Positions 34,601-48,807 of a stretch of DNA of 60,642 bases are shown one piece after another; positions within the stretch are counted from its first letter, which is position 1, and each line of letters opens with the position of its first letter. Origin of the DNA: Rhizophlyctis rosea. Taxonomy: Eukaryota > Chytridiomycota > Chytridiomycetes > Rhizophlyctidales > Rhizophlyctidaceae. The DNA is taken from assembly GCA_027596075.1 (NCBI GenBank), contig JADGJC010000126.1, positions 49,032 to 109,673 on the forward strand, in the 5' to 3' direction. The notes under the pieces were generated by a model. It worked only from the letters and a program-made list of their open reading frames with translations. It was not told the DNA's origin and searched no databases. Made by a program: the position numbers and the translations under genes.

Positions 34601-37600
34601 TCAGAGGGGAAAGTCATGTTGATGACATTGAACCGTGACTGGATACGCGGGTTGATGTGGTTCCGACCCCCTCCAGGAGCACCCATAGCCGCAATGACGA
34701 GGATGTCATTGATATATTTCACGGCCTGCTTTTGACGATCGTACCAGAATCCGTAGTCCATCCAATGCCTAATCAGCTCGAGCGGTGGTTGGGAACCGAA
34801 TGTATCCTTTGCTGGCATGTTGAAGTCGTCGATGAAGGAGATCAGATGTTTGCCCCCGATAGGAACGAAGACGTTCTTTGTCCTTTTTTCCGTCTTGCTC
34901 TCCAGGATACTTTGCAAGGCACCGGAAGACGTCTGAGCAGACATGTTAATCAACAGCACATTGCTCGTGTCCTGGTTCAATATCACATTCTGGATCAACG
35001 ACGTCTTTCCCGTCCCCACATCCCCGACCATCAACACAGGACTCCGCTTATTAATCAACGACCGCACGACAAACTCGTTCCGTATCGTATCCACCGTCGG
35101 CACCAGGATCTTATAGAAAGGCGTATTGGGCGCATACCTCCACCCCGTAGGCAACTTATCCTCCCACGGCGACCACCCTTTATTCTGTTTATCGACGTAG
35201 TACTCGAACACCGTATCCTTACTCGGGAACTGCCCCTCAATCTCCCGCAAGAACATATCGAACTTTTTCCGACTCTCATCCGTCAAAGGTCCACCAACCG
35301 CCCAAATAACCGAAAACAAAAACCACAGCTCAATCATTCGGTTATACGAATCCGCATCGCCAGGGTCAACACCATTCTCCTGTATCGCAACCGCATCGAA
35401 AAGCGTACAGAACGATTTCACAACACTGATTTCCGGCACGGGTACAAGCTCCTGACACTGTTTCCTAAACTCCAACGCCTGAGGTATATACTTCTCCAAC
35501 AACCTCCTCATAACCTCTACACCAGACTTCTCCGCCCTCCCCTCCAGCCAACTCTCCACAAACGGCCGCCATCCCAAATCCTTATAATCCATATAAATCA
35601 TCCCCGTACGACTAACCGTAGCCGGACTAGCAGTACTCAAATCGTCCACCTCGAACAACAACGACACCTGCTCCGGAAGCGCGATACGCTCACCATTGAT
35701 GAGCGTCAACACCTTGTTATCATCCAAGACGGTGTTCATACTCTCAATCCAAAGCGTGTCAACCGGCCCGTCGAGTATGATCCACTTTTGGTCTTTTTTC
35801 TCGTCCGCGCATGCGACGCGCATGACGCTGGAGAGGACACCGTCCGTCCATTCGTTTGTGGCGATGTTGACTTCGCCGTAGAGTTCGCCTAGGGATATGG
35901 CTTTGGGGTTGACGGCGTAGGTTTTGACCGCAACGTATTTTTCTGGATTAGTCTTACTAAGCTTCCCACATGTGGTTTGCAACAACTTCCAAATCGTGCT
36001 CTTCCCAGCCCCCGTAGCACCAACAACCATGACACCATGACGACTCATCTTCGTCTCATGCAATTGAATAATCTTCGTCACAGTGTTTTCTAAAATCTGT
36101 AAATTCGCCGCCCTCATCTCCTCCTCCAACGCCGTCTTGAACTCCGTGTAATCCACAACAGGAGCTTCAACACCGGGAAACAAATCTGACAAAATCCCCA
36201 TGAAGAGCGGCACATCCTCCGCCGTCAACTTCGGCACATTGTTCTCCCTCATAGCAAGATACAACACCACCTCATCTGCAACATTGCTATCCTGCCTCTT
36301 CCTCGTCCCCGCACTCCGCAAACAAGTCGTCAAAGCCCGTAACCCGAAATCGTAATGGTCTTGCTTGGACAGCTGCTGGATAGACAGCTTGTAAAGCGTG
36401 TCAACCTTCTTACTCAACATTCGGGTGTTGGAGAACCCTTCCGCGAATAACATGATCTCCGCAATAAGCGCAGAATCAGGCACCATCATCGACACAGGCC
36501 GGAACAAACTCTTCAAATTATCCGGTAATTCCGTGCGCCCAGCATACCCCGGATTCATCGTAATGAAAATCCCACAACTGGTGTTCAACCGAATCTCCGC
36601 ACCCTCAAACACGAACGTCTTGGCATCCCGCGCAATAGCAGTCAAGATACAACTAATCTGTAACGCAACGACACTCAAAACCTCAATATCAATCCGGTTG
36701 AACTCGTCGAAACATCCCCATGCACCCGTTTGAGCCAACCCAGAAAACATCCTCCCAATACTCTTATAATCCAAACTCTCCGAACAATTCTGGACAATAA
36801 CGTACTTCCCCAACCCTTTGCCTAAATCTTTCACAGTCTCCGTCTTGCCCGTCCCAGCCGGACCTTGAGGCGACCCACCGCGGAAGAGATGCAACGCCGT
36901 CGTGAGCGTCATGTAACACCGATCCGTCAAAGGCGTGATAACAAGACGCCCACTATTGCCCAAATACTCATACCCATACCGGAAACACGTATTAATCTGC
37001 CTAATAAAACAGTCCTCCTCCTCCTTCCCCTCCCGTTCCCAATAAAACCGTAACTGACTCAACCAGTCAAACGCATTGACGCTACTCACACCCGCCTTCG
37101 CAAGCTTATCAATAACATCACGGGAATGGACTTCCACTGTTATGAGAGCGATAAGTTTTTTCCGTTCAACTTTGTTGAGTGGTGACCGAACAAGATCCGC
37201 CAACTTCTTCAGATTAATAATCTGCTTCTTCTTCAAGTTCCTCAACTCGTGTTTCTCACCCTTCTCAACATCCTGCAACGCCTTTGTGCAATCCATCGTC
37301 CACGCTATCAACCCGGCAGTAATCAATAGTTGGCCAGGCCAGTCTTTCAACCACTTATCTCTCTTGACTTTCTTCAACGCCAGTAAACTTCCCAACAACA
37401 AACGCCGTAAGGTTGTACGCATCTGTGCTTCGATTTCCGGTAGCCATGTTTCGACGGCGCCTTCGACGACAACGGGTGTGGAGAATGGGACGTATTCCCC
37501 GTCCCCGGAATGCATACCGACGGCTTCCCAGTGCCGACGGGTGTCGAGGCCGGCGATGGTGAGTTCGAGTTTGTTGATTCCGTCGAAGCATTTCTTCAAA

Positions 37601-40600
37601 TGCGGCTGAACAGCCAGGGGATCCTTACTCTGCCCAAGAATCTCGAGAAGATCGTCGTTGGAGAGGAAGTAGAAACGCGGGAAGGCTTGTCGCTTCGTCT
37701 CAAGATACATATCCAGTGATTTCTGGATTTTCTCGAGTTTGGTGTTCATGTCTGTTAGGGTTTCTAGGAGGTTGGGGAGGTGCGTGGCGCGGAGGACGTT
37801 TTTGTCGCTGACCATTTGGAGCATTATGGCTTTCCAACCGGTGTTGACGCCGTCAAAGGTTGAACTTTCTTTGGGGAGTTGTTTGCGGATATCTTCGGTG
37901 CCCACGAAGATGTTTTCGAGGTACATCCACTGCCGCTGAACCTGCAACAACATCTCCACTACCTCGATTATTCGACTTAGTGTCCGCTCCCAATGATCCA
38001 CCTGACTTTCAAATGCCAAGAAAAACTTTGACGCCTTCATTGAGGACAGCGTAACCTGATTATCTTCCAATAACTCGAATATTGCGTCCGTGGACCGGAG
38101 TTTGAAATACCCCTTATCCTCCTTATAGGGAACAATATCAAGTTCCAAAACCTTCCACGCCTCCGCAACATTCACGAGGCCTTGTTCGATGCTCAACTCC
38201 TTCGTCGCAGCACCACTCAAATTACTAATACTCTCGGTAAATTGATCAAGTCCCAACTCCAAAATCTTCTCCAACGTAAAATCCGCCCCCGTAGGATCAA
38301 ACACCTTCCCAACCTCGTCCATAAGCTGCTGCCAATGTCGTTCCCTCATAGCCGGGTTCTTCAAATCTTGTAGAAGGGGGATGGACCGCTTGGTTTGGTT
38401 TACCCGATCTTTCAACGCCGTATGAACATCCCACTCCTTAATCTCCTTCGGCGCCTTCGCCAACTTCTTAACAAACTTCTGAACGCTTTCTTCAACCTCC
38501 CCAGCATCGAGTGTGAGGAATGGACGGGTGCGCCATCCCTCATAAGCCGCATTCCACTCAACAGTAACTTCCCAAATCCCCGCAAGAAGTCCCAGTTGTG
38601 TCGTCATGAGCTCGATATCTTTGCTCGGGGGTTGCTCCAACTTAAACACCCCCAACCCCTTCTTCAAATTCCCTTCCTGGACCTGCGCAGACGCAATCAT
38701 ACCCCGGAATTCCGCAATAGTCCTCATAGCCCTCTCACTCCCCACTGCTGCTGAGAACGGACCTTTCTGCAAGAAATCTTCACGGAGGGAAGACATGCTG
38801 CGTGTGAATTCTTCGACGCTGCCTAATAACTCACTCTTAAACTTCTGCTTCGCATCCTGCAAGAACCGTTCCGCCTCCACCATGGTTTGTTGGAAGGAGG
38901 CCCAGTTGACGTGGACGGTTTCGAGGTGGAGTTTTTCTTCCTCCGTGATGGGTACTTCGTATTTATCTAATATCTCATACTGCTCATGTATAGGACGGAA
39001 CTGCGCCTCAATAGCGGGAGAATCCGTCTGCAACTGCGTCAAGAGTGCTAAACTGTCGCTGAGTTCTTCGAGGTTGGTGGGTGGGGTGCAGAGTTTTTCG
39101 GATTTGGCGGCGAACATGGAGTGGAGGGCCATTAGTTCGGTGCGGGCGTTGGTGTTTAGGAGGGTTGTGAGTTTGTTTTGCCAGGCGTTGCAGTGGGAGA
39201 CTAGCGCGTGTTTGAGGGGTGAGCAGTCGAGGCGGACGAAATTGATATTCGTCAACGTTTCTTCTTTCTGGGTGTTATTAGCAACCTCGTTGTACCGATT
39301 GATATCACTATCGAATGTTGCGAGGGCGGGTTTGAGTTTTGCGTAACGACGGATGAAGGCGTCTTTGTTGATTTCCCAAATCTCGCGGTAAGAGTCCCAG
39401 TTGCGGAGATATGTTGCACACTTCTGGGCATTAGCACTCATCCCATTCTGTATACTAACAAAAATCTTCAAAACATCCTCCTCATTCGCAATCAAATCAT
39501 ACATCTTCTGCGTCGTTTTCGTTGACTCTGGTGCCAAAAACTCCGTAAGACGGGGAATACAACTAATAACAGAAATCATCTCCCGTGCAGCTCGGTTAAC
39601 AGTCTCCTCCAACCTTCCCAACGTCGGACTAAAATCAACTTTCTGCATCTCCAAAACAACATTAACCTTGAATAAAGGCTGCACCTCCGTGGTTCCATCC
39701 CGTCCCTTCCCCTCCCCATTAATAGCCTTCGAAATCTCCTGTAAACTCCTCTTAACAGTCGTCCGCAAAGCCTCCTCAACCATCCCATCAACCTTCTCAA
39801 CATACTTGATCCACTGCGTGTAAACCTCCTTCCCATCCCCCTTGAAGACTTCAAACGATTGCGAGAGAGTGGTTCTGATGTTATCATGCACCGCAATAAG
39901 TTTTTCTCGTACGAGATTCCTATACCGTTCCTGTGCGCTCTCAAACTCCCCCAACTCATAGATACGTTTCGATTCGATGTGCCAAAGGAGTGTATCCGAC
40001 ACAATCTTACAGTTTCGTCCGATGCGACGGTTGGATTCGAGGAAATCCGTCACGGTCTTCTGCACATCATGACTATGCCTCCGACACTCTTTCACAAAAT
40101 AATCCGTAATCCCCTTACTGGCCCACGTAAGATTCGTCAGTCCCGGATTGATCTTCCGATCCAAGAACCGAATCCGCTCACGGAACAAGTAATGTTCCTC
40201 AGGTGATAGGACTTCCAAAATGGTGTTATAATCCCTGATAACAAGCAAAACATTCTCCCTCAAATTCCTCAACTCCTCCTTCTTCGCGTAATTCTCTTGC
40301 ACGTGGAAAGGTATATCCTGCTTCAATTTCTGGAAATACGTTATTTCGGCAAAAAGCCTCAAAAGATCTTTATCAAACTTCATCTCCAACAAATCACTAC
40401 TCCGCCTCGCCATAAGCGTGTCATCTAATTTCTCCGTCAAATTTTGCGGGATGGATGTCGACCAGTCTGAGTGGGCTTTAGAGATGTATTCTTCTAGTGC
40501 GGTGACGAGGGGTTCGTACTGGGTTTTGGCTTCGTCGGCTAGGATGGTGTGCGGGAGATAGTAGGCGTTTTGGAGGGTGCTGTTGGAGTATTGGATTCGT

Positions 40601-42806
40601 TTTAGGAGAGCTTTGGCCCAATACGCCGACCCCGCAAAATCCGGTTGGGAACGTAGGATTTCGGGTGTTTTGCGTTTTGTTTCGAATTCGATTTTTACGG
40701 TGTTTAATTCCGCGATAAACATCATGTAAACATCAGCCGTCTTCTTTTCCACCGTTCTCTTAACCGCCTCCCTTTTTGCCAAATGATGGAAAATCTCAAG
40801 CAATTCAACGGAAGATTCGACGGTCGTGGCGCCTTCAAAGGCGGATGTGATGACGTTTTGCATCATTACTTCGAGGTCTTTGACACCTTGTTTGAAGGCG
40901 TTGTAGTCGTCGTGCCAGCGGGTGGCTTTTACGTCGAGGATGTATTTGCGGATGGACCAGAGGGTGGAGATGTGTCGTTCGAAGGCTACTTCGATGTCTT
41001 CTAGGCTGTGGGCGGAGGTGGAATTGGGGTGTAAGGGTCACTGCTCATATTGAGACCGAAGAATTCGACTCACCTCTTAGCAATCTCCGGCCCCCGACTC
41101 CCCCCAAAGAAAGGAATAGGCGCCTTCTCCCCCCCATTAATCTTCCTCGCAAACTGTATCTGTCCCTCACAAACCTCCAAAAGATCCCTACACCTCTGCA
41201 CAAACGCATCAATCTGCGCAAAAATACTGCTCTGGTCGAAATCCCACACCGCTTTGGCATGCTTCGCAACATGCGCAACAGTCTTTTTGTAAATCACTTT
41301 CCACGCCTCGCCGCAGCCGATGCTGTCTTGGAGAGAGATCATGCTGACTGCTACGTCGCCGTGGAAGATTTCGTCAAGGCTGATGCGAGCACAACAGCGC
41401 CGGATGATTTCGTTGGAGACTTTGCGGAGGAGGGATGTGAGGCGTTCTTTTGTGTTGTAGTAGGTTGAGTTTGACCATATTATGCGGATGCAGTTGAGGA
41501 GTTTTGGGAGGATGGGCGGGATGGCTTTTGGTTCGGATTGGGCGAGGATTTGGCAGGGATCGTTTAGGGTTGAGAGGAATTTGAGGTTGTCTTGGGCTTG
41601 GATGGTGCCTTCTTGGATTAGATTTGAGAGGCGGACAAATTGTTCTAGGTAGGAGGATTTGGCGAGTTCGAGGACTTGGATTATGCGGCGGACTTCGGCG
41701 CTGTTGAGTTGTTCGCTGATGCCGGAGAGATCGTCGCAGCGGCTGCGCCAGAATTGGATTTCTTCGAGGGGGCCGGAGTTTTCAGTTGTTTCTGAGGTGT
41801 GTTGGTTGTTGACTACTTCTTTGATTTGGCGTGTCCAGTGGACTAGGAGGGATTCGAGGCGTTGGACGAGATCTTTTGTTTTGGCAGCTTTCTCCAGGTT
41901 GGATAGATCCTCGGTGGGTACATACAGAACGGTATGCCCTTTGGCCTGGTAGGTGGTGTCTGTCAACTGCGCCATGAACTTGTGGGTCTGGTTGGTCAAC
42001 TCTTTCCGCACACTATCCGGCCACCGCTTGTTCTCCGCAAACATCGGAACATAAATTCCCTGCATCAACCTTAATAGACTATCCATTGCATTCCCGCTAA
42101 CCGTGCCGTAATGAATTGCCCTTTCAAAATTCCGAGGGGTAACTATCTGCTCTTCAAGGTTTGCCGCTTTGATGAAGTACATGATTTGCTTGGTTGTCGT
42201 AGCTGGTGGCGTGGTCTGGAGGAAGAGAGCGGGTTTTGTCATTTCCCGATTTACATATGCGAATAGTTTGCGACTGGCGGGTTCTGTTAGGAATGACTCG
42301 ACAATACGATCATGGCCGTCAGACCACATGTCTGCGGCGTAGTCGGTCAAGATTAAAAGGGATTTCAGGCGGTTGATGAGTTGCGGGATATCGACCACTT
42401 CCATAAATTCTGCTGATTCTGCAGGCGGAGCGATGGCAGCGGTTGATCTCAAAGATTCTGTGGAAGGTGCATGACTGGCGTCAGGGCTTCCGGCTGTGTC
42501 ACGAGCCAGCTCGGTGCTTGATTGCAGACTGTTGGTGGATCCAGCGGTAGCAGGAGGTGCCGCCGTTGTGTCCACATCACTGGCAGATGGTTTCGGTGCA
42601 ACATTATTTGGAGTCTTTGGTGCAGCAGCCTCTGCACTCTGGGTAGCATCAGCTGTAGTAGCGGCTTGTGGTGGGATAGATGGTTGCGGAGTTGATGGTG
42701 GTTGTTGAGATGGTGATGGGGTATCAGTGGGCGGTGTTCCTGTCTGTCCCTTTGCGGGTGGTGTTGTGCCCTCCTGGTCAGTACCCGGTGAGTCCTTGTC
42801 CGCCAT
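28628..42806 (-). CDS. DNAH2: Axonemal inner-arm dynein heavy chain, DNAH2 (1-beta) type
   Basis: Exons: 42806-41074, 41005-33739, 33649-30993, 30920-29304, 29241-29032, 28962-28804, 28730-28628; in phase, 4,581 aa (human DNAH2 is about 4,430). A Pro/Thr-rich N-terminal extension (about 1-115) precedes the tail (DHC_N1, DHC_N2) and the AAA+ ring. P-loops are visible for AAA1 (GPAGTGKTET, about 1957), AAA2 (GATGAGKST, about 2244), AAA3 (GDVGTGKTS, about 2575) and AAA4 (GVGGSGRQS, about 2922). The coiled-coil stalk with its microtubule-binding head lies near 3150-3500. The C-terminus has the axonemal signatures FWLGAFTFPTGFLTAVLQ and GMYTCPLYYYPIRSG. AAA1 and linker blocks fit DNAH2 best, but a neighbouring inner-arm class cannot be excluded without a tree. 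It powers flagellar bending, so the organism makes flagellated cells. Exon 2 is 7.3 kb. Confidence 0.95.
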
Positions 42807-43563
42807 TGTGAGTGGACTGGGCAAGGATAGGGGAGTGGGATGGATACCAGCACGAAAGGCGATGAGTGCCGAAATGTATGTATAGAAGGCTAGGTGAGTT
42901 CACTGTTCAGGCGAGGGAGGTGTGCCGATTCGATGGGTGTTGCAGAGCCCCATACTGTGCCACACCACACTTACATAATTTGCTTACGCGCTGATTAAAT
43001 CACAGATCTCCTTCTGCCAGTGTCGGAGTGACTGGAGTGAGCGACACCCGCGACGCGTCAGTGAGTCATTGTGTGTCATTCACCTCCGTGTATGTGGCGC
43101 GGTATCTCATGTCAATGATGATGATGTTCATCATTCCCTATCTCATGGGGCCATTGGGCATTGGGCATTGGGTCTGGGACTCACTCTGTCACTGGGTCAC
43201 TCCCAAACAGAGAACTCGCCTTTTCTTCGCACACAAACACAACACCTCTTTTGTTGACGCTGAAGAGGACCCCGCTCAGACACACTCGCTTCTCTCGCTC
43301 TTCCTCATCCGCTTTCCCACACTCACCTTCATTGCAAACAGTGTTCGTCGTGGCTTCGGCTATTACCCCCCAACACTCTCGCTATCTTTCATGACACCTT
43401 TCGGTTTCATACGGTGCTTCCGCAAACCCTTCATTCGATAGCATCCCCTACTCACACGCACACGCAACACACACTACCCTCACGGTCGGTGCCAACTGTG
43501 TAGCTCGAGTCACAGTATCGTCCTACTCGCTTGTCGCAAAACCGCTTCCCACTGTACTCAGCA
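42807..43563. promoter_or_regulatory. Divergent promoter region, dynein / P5B ATPase
   Basis: 757 bp separate the two divergent start codons. The plus side is C/T-rich with CACAC and CTCAC runs close to 43564, a common fungal leader composition. A repeated 'gggcattgg' (43159-43172) lies in the middle. No RFX- or FOXJ-type ciliary motif was recognised by eye. Confidence 0.35.
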
Positions 43564-46500
43564 ATGCGCCCTCAAACCCCTTCCGAGCCGCCAGACTACG
43601 GTGGTGGAGACGCTGCCGGCTCGCCTGACTCTTCAGGGGACGCCTTCCCAACCCCAATCGACTTTCGTACGGCTGACGAAGACACCCAATTCTCACCTCA
43701 CCGCGAAATGTCTTATGCCTCTCACCGTGAAGAGTTCCCTCACCGAGAAGAGTTTCCGCCGGACCCCGAAGCGGTGTTGCAAGCTACTAGCTACAACAAC
43801 TTCGCCTCGCCTCCTTCCTCCCTGTCCGACACCCACACATTCGACTCTGCAGCCTACTTTCCTCCTGAACCCGAGGACGTCGGTTTGATCGAATCAGCGA
43901 AACATGCGCAGGAGGAGGAGGAGGAAGAAGAAGAGTCTTCAGAGGAAGAGGAGGATGAAGAAGAGGAGGAGGAGGAGACATCGATTCCTCAGCACTTTGT
44001 TCCCACTTTGAGCAGAACAAAGAATGCCATCCGCCCTCAACGCGCTGCCGCCGGTGATACATCCCGGATGGACACTCCCTTGCTGTATGGTCGTTCGACA
44101 CCTGGCTTTGGCACCATGCCTGCCTCCTCACTTCCCTTACACAGGCACGATCCCGTTACTGGCTACCGTTACGCGCAATCCTATGAGCTGGACGAAGATC
44201 TCACCATCATCATCTCCGGTTATCAACGCTCCTGGCCCAGAACCCTCCTGTACTACTTCCTATGCACCATCACCGCCGGCATCTTATTCTTGCTGTGCCG
44301 GTGGTTCCCCAACCTCGAGCTGGCGCTCACGACCAGGCAATGTCCACTTCCGGAGGCACCACTGGTGGCGGTGAAGAATGAATGGGGGGAGGTTCAGATC
44401 ATCAAGGTCTCCCGGGACGAGTTTGCCGGCACCGTCAACGATGTCTTCCCCGCCAGTCAACCGCGTAAAGCACGTGAGCTCTTGGTGGGTGAAGTCAAGG
44501 ACGAATCGATCCGCTCGACTCCTTTGGACGAGCTCGTACACTTTGAGTACCGGTACATTCGATTCATCATGAACCCGATGGTCGGACAGTTTGAGCCAAA
44601 TTGGTCGTGGAGTGACCCGAAATGGACGGCGGTGCGGAAGGTTCTGGCTGGGATTCATGATCCGGAGGTTGTGGAGGAGCGGAAGTTGATCTTTGGGCGG
44701 AATGAGGTGGACGTGAAGGAGAAACCCATGTTTCGGTTGGCGGTTGACGAAGTCCTGCATCCGTTCTTCATGTTTCAAATTGCTAGTATCATACTTTGGT
44801 GTCTTGATGGTATGGAAAAATTGCATGTCTGTCTCCTGCGATCCATCTATAAGCTAATTAACATCACATGACAGACTACTACTACTACGCCTCCTGCATC
44901 TTCATAATCTCCACCGTAACCGCAACACTAACTCTAATCGAAACCCGCAACACCATGCGCCGCCTCCGCGAAATTAGCCGTTTCAGCTGCGAGGTGCGCG
45001 TCTGGCGCGAAGGAGCATGGGTAACTCTCAACTCGGAAGACATGGTCCCCGGCGACGTCTACGAAGTAACCCCCGGCACTCTCCCCGTGTTCCCCTGCGA
45101 CTCTATCCTCCTCGACGGCGACTGTATCGTTAATGAGAGCATGCTGACGGGCGAGAGTGTGCCTGTGTCCAAGAGCTCTGTTACGGATGTCGAGTTGAGG
45201 ACGTTGGATTTTGAGGTTGAGGATCCGGCGAGTAGTACGCGGATGGCAAGGTTTTTCTTGTTTTGTGGGACGAAGATTATTCGTGTTAGGGCTGGTGCGG
45301 GTGGTGGTGGTGGTGGTGGTGGTGGTGGGAATGTGGGGAGCAACGCGTCGTTGGAGGTGGAGGCCAACGGGCATGACGGTCAAACTCAGGACCACAAACC
45401 AAAACGCTTACCCGGCGCTCTGGCGCTATGCGTCCGAACGGGGTTCAACACCACAAAAGGAAGTCTAGTCCGCTCCATGCTCTTCCCCAAACCCAACAAA
45501 TTCAAATTCTACCGCGACTCGTTCCGCTTTATTGGGGTGTTGGGCATCATCGCCGGTATCGGGTTCCTTGGCTCCTTCTACAACTTCATCCGGTTGGGAG
45601 TCTCAATCACCATGATCATCGTCCGAGCGTTAGACCTCCTCACTATCGTCGTACCACCAGCCTTACCCGCCACGATGGCAATCGGAACGAATTTCGCCAT
45701 ATCCCGCCTCCGAAAAGGCGACATATACTGCACATCCCCACCCCGTGTGAACATCTGCGGTAAATTGGAGTTAATAGCATTCGATAAGACGGGGACGCTG
45801 ACGCAGGAAGGGTTGGATGTGTTGGGGTTCCGGTTTACGTTGCCTATGAAGGAGAAGGTTGATTCGCCGAGTCAGGAGGGGGAGAATAACGAGGGAGTCC
45901 CTTTACGATTTTCCGCCTTATACCGCTCCATGGAAGAGGTTCGTGTCGCGTTTAAGTTCCGTCGTCAATTCCGTAGTGAGGATGTAGCGGCTTTTGAGGA
46001 GGAAGATTCGGACCACGAGGTTTCAGTTCGGTTAGCAAGCGTACCGGGGCATCCGAATGCGGTATTGTCGACGGATGAAGAAGGCGGGTTTCCCTACCCG
46101 CTTATAGTGTGCGCTATGGCGACGTGTCATAGTATTAAAGTTGTTGAAGGGGAGCGGTTGGGGGATCCGATGGATTTGAAGATGTTTGAGTTTACGGGGT
46201 GGATGATTGAGGAGGGGGTTGTTGGTGGAAGTAGCGCGCTGGCTGCGGGCAAGGCGGCGGGTGCGGCGGGGGGAGGGACGGGAGTGAAGGTAAAGAAGGG
46301 GAAGGGGCCTAGTAGTGTTCCGACTGTTGTTAGGCCTCCGGGTGGTGGAGGGGTGGAGTTGGGGGTTGTGAGGGAGTTTGAGTTTGTGAGTGGGTTGAGG
46401 CGGATGGCGGTAATTGTGAGGAGGATGAAGTATGAGGGTGTGGGAAGGGGAGGGGGTGGTGGAGGGGTGTCGGTGGGAGTTGTGGATGGTGGGGGGAAGG

Positions 46501-48807
46501 AGTTTGAGGTGTTTGTGAAGGGTGCGCCGGAGGTTATGAGGAGTATTTGTCGGCCGGAGTCTTGTGAGTATTATCTTTCTTTGCATCTTTCCTGTCGGTC
46601 TGTCTTGCGGGCGGATTGATGCTTTCATTACCGTGTTCTTTTGATTCTGTTCATTGTCCGCTTCCGTGCAACCACTCATCAATCACTCTTTACCAAACAG
46701 TACCCCCCGACTACGACCGCCAACTAAACGACTACGCCCACCACGGCTACCGCGTCATAGCGTGCGCCTGGCGCCGTCTCGACGGTCTCTCCCTCAAGCA
46801 AATTGCGAAACTAAAACGCGAGGCTGTTGAAACCGACCTCCAATTCCTCGGTTTCATCGTCTTCGAAAATAAACTGAAACCCGGCACAGCGAGAGTAGTC
46901 GACACGCTCAACAGGGCACGGATCAGACAAGTGATGTGTACGGGTGATAATGTGTTGACGGCTATTAGTGTTAGTAGGGAGTGTGGATTGGTGGATGGGG
47001 GGCATACAGTGTTCGTACCCCGCTTCGTTGGCCCGCACCCATCTCACTCCGAAGATGCACAAATTGTTTGGGAAGACGTTGATGGTTCCGGTGCACAACT
47101 CGACTCTGAGACCTTCCTCCCCATCGCACCTAAACACCGCCGACGGAGACGGCATAGGAGGAGTTTGAGTGGGGTCTCTGTTTCGGGGAGGCGGAGTGGT
47201 GGTGGTGGTGGTGGGTGTGGTTTGGGGGATTTGATTGAGGTGGTGGAGGAGGAGGGTGAGGAGGGGGATGGGGAGGGAGGAGGGGAAGAGGAAGCGCATG
47301 TGGTTATGGATCCGCTTTTGGCTAGTGTGGGTCCATATGATTTGGCGGTTACGGGGGATGTGTTTCAGTGGATGTTGGAGTGGGGGAGTAATGAGAGTTT
47401 TAATAGGGTATGTTTATTTCCGTGTTTTTTTTTGGGTTCCTCTTTTTTTTTTTTTGGCTTCGGGGGATGGTGACGAGCGTGGCGAGCGTGAATCGAGAAA
47501 TATAATGACATATGTAACACGCTGTTTTTTTCTCATCATCGTGTCTCCCATCACCAAAAACACCAGATGCTCGTCAAAGCCCAAATCTTCGCCCGCATGT
47601 CCCCGGACCAAAAACACTTTCTCGTCGAAAACCTCCAAGACATAGGGTACTGCGTCGGATTCTGCGGTGACGGCGCGAACGATTGCGGTGCGCTTAAAGC
47701 CGCTGACGTCGGTCTTTCCCTCTCGGAAGCCGAAGCATCGGTTGCAGCGCCATTTACGAGCCGCTCCACGGATCTAGCGTGCGTGTTGAGAGTTATTAAA
47801 GAGGGACGAGCGGCGCTGGTGACGAGTTTCAGTTGTTTTAAGTATATGGCGCTGTATAGTTTGATTCAGTTTACTAGTGTGTCGCTTCTGTACTCTCTCG
47901 CCACAAACCTCGGAGATTTCCAATTCCTCTTCATCGACCTTTTCCTCATCCTTCCCGTGGCGATGTTCATGGGGTATTCCGGTCCGTATTCCACCATCCA
48001 CAAAAAACGCCCCACGGCCTCTCTCGTCAGCAAAAAAGTCCTCACCTCCCTAATCGGCCAAGTGGTACTACAAGCCGCGGTACAGGGGTGGGTGTTTAGT
48101 TGGGTTAGGAGGCAGAGGTGGTATGAGAAGCCGAAGGAGGGGGGAGTGGATGAGAAGGAGTATCGGTGTTTTGAGAATAGTGTGGTGTTTTTGGTTAGTT
48201 GTTATCAGTATTTGGGGGTTGCGGTTGTGTTTAGTGTTGGGAGGCCGTATAGGGAGAGTATGTGGAGGAATGGTGAGTTTGTTTTTTGACTTTAAAAGAG
48301 AGGGGGGTTGGGGTTGGTGAGGTTCTGTGTGTGTGTGTGCCGCCGGGAGAGCGTTTGTCGGTTGGGTTTCCGTTTTTACATCCGTAGAAGAATGCTGACC
48401 CCTCTTATTCTCTCCCCCTCCCTCCCGCAGTCCCATTCATAACCACAATCCTCCTCCTCTTTTCGTTCATAACCTACATCACGCTCCTCCCTCCCGCTAC
48501 ACTCCGCGATTGGCTCGATCTTGTCGACATACCCCCCTCCGGACGACGGTACCTCCTCGCCACCTCCCTCCTTTACGTGGTGGTATCCTGGGTCGCGGAG
48601 CAGTATTTTTTTCCGGTTTTGGCAAAGGGTGTCGGAGCTGTTGGGGCTGTTGGGAGTGTTGGAGGTGGAGGGGAGGGAGGGAGTAGCAGTGTAGTGGCGG
48701 TTGCGAGGAGGGCTAAACGGGAAGCTAGGAGGAAGGGGTGGGAGAAGAAGGGGAAGGTTTACAAGGTTGTTTTGGAGGATTTGAGGTGTGGGGGAGAGGG
48801 GAGTTAG
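43564..48807 (+). CDS. ATP13A2: P5B-type ATPase (ATP13A2 / Ypk9 family)
   Basis: Exons: 43564-44809, 44875-46563, 46701-47407, 47567-48272, 48431-48807; in phase, 1,574 aa. An acidic cytoplasmic N-terminus (a Glu-rich run at 43912-43980) precedes P5 membrane segments. The transduction motif LTGES and the P5B signature PPALPATM (P5A enzymes have PPELP) are present. So are the phosphorylated Asp719 in DKTGTLTQ and the hinge [31 protein letters not shown]5B ATPases export polyamines from lysosomes or vacuoles and protect against metals. Two species-specific inserts are notable: a poly-Gly run encoded by GGT repeats (about 45296-45330) and Gly-rich loops in the nucleotide-binding domain. The C-terminus is basic after a further Gly-rich stretch. 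The exact substrate is inferred from family only. Confidence 0.92.
45296..45330 (+). repeat. GGT microsatellite coding poly-Gly
   Basis: A run of about ten GGT/GGC codons inside exon 2 of the P5B ATPase encodes a Gly tract between the actuator-domain strands. It is likely length-polymorphic. Confidence 0.75.

Noticed and set aside
34657..35892. 411-codon open frame antisense to the dynein gene
   Set aside because: It is the shadow of a conserved dynein exon, with His/Arg/Pro-rich low-complexity content and no domain.
38606..39346. 246-codon open frame antisense to dynein
   Set aside because: Shadow of the dynein tail region; Ser/Cys/Leu-rich with no recognisable fold.
46032..46682. 216-codon frame opposite the P5B ATPase
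   Set aside because: Antisense to the Gly-rich insert of the ATPase; composition (His/Pro/Thr) mirrors G/T-rich coding.
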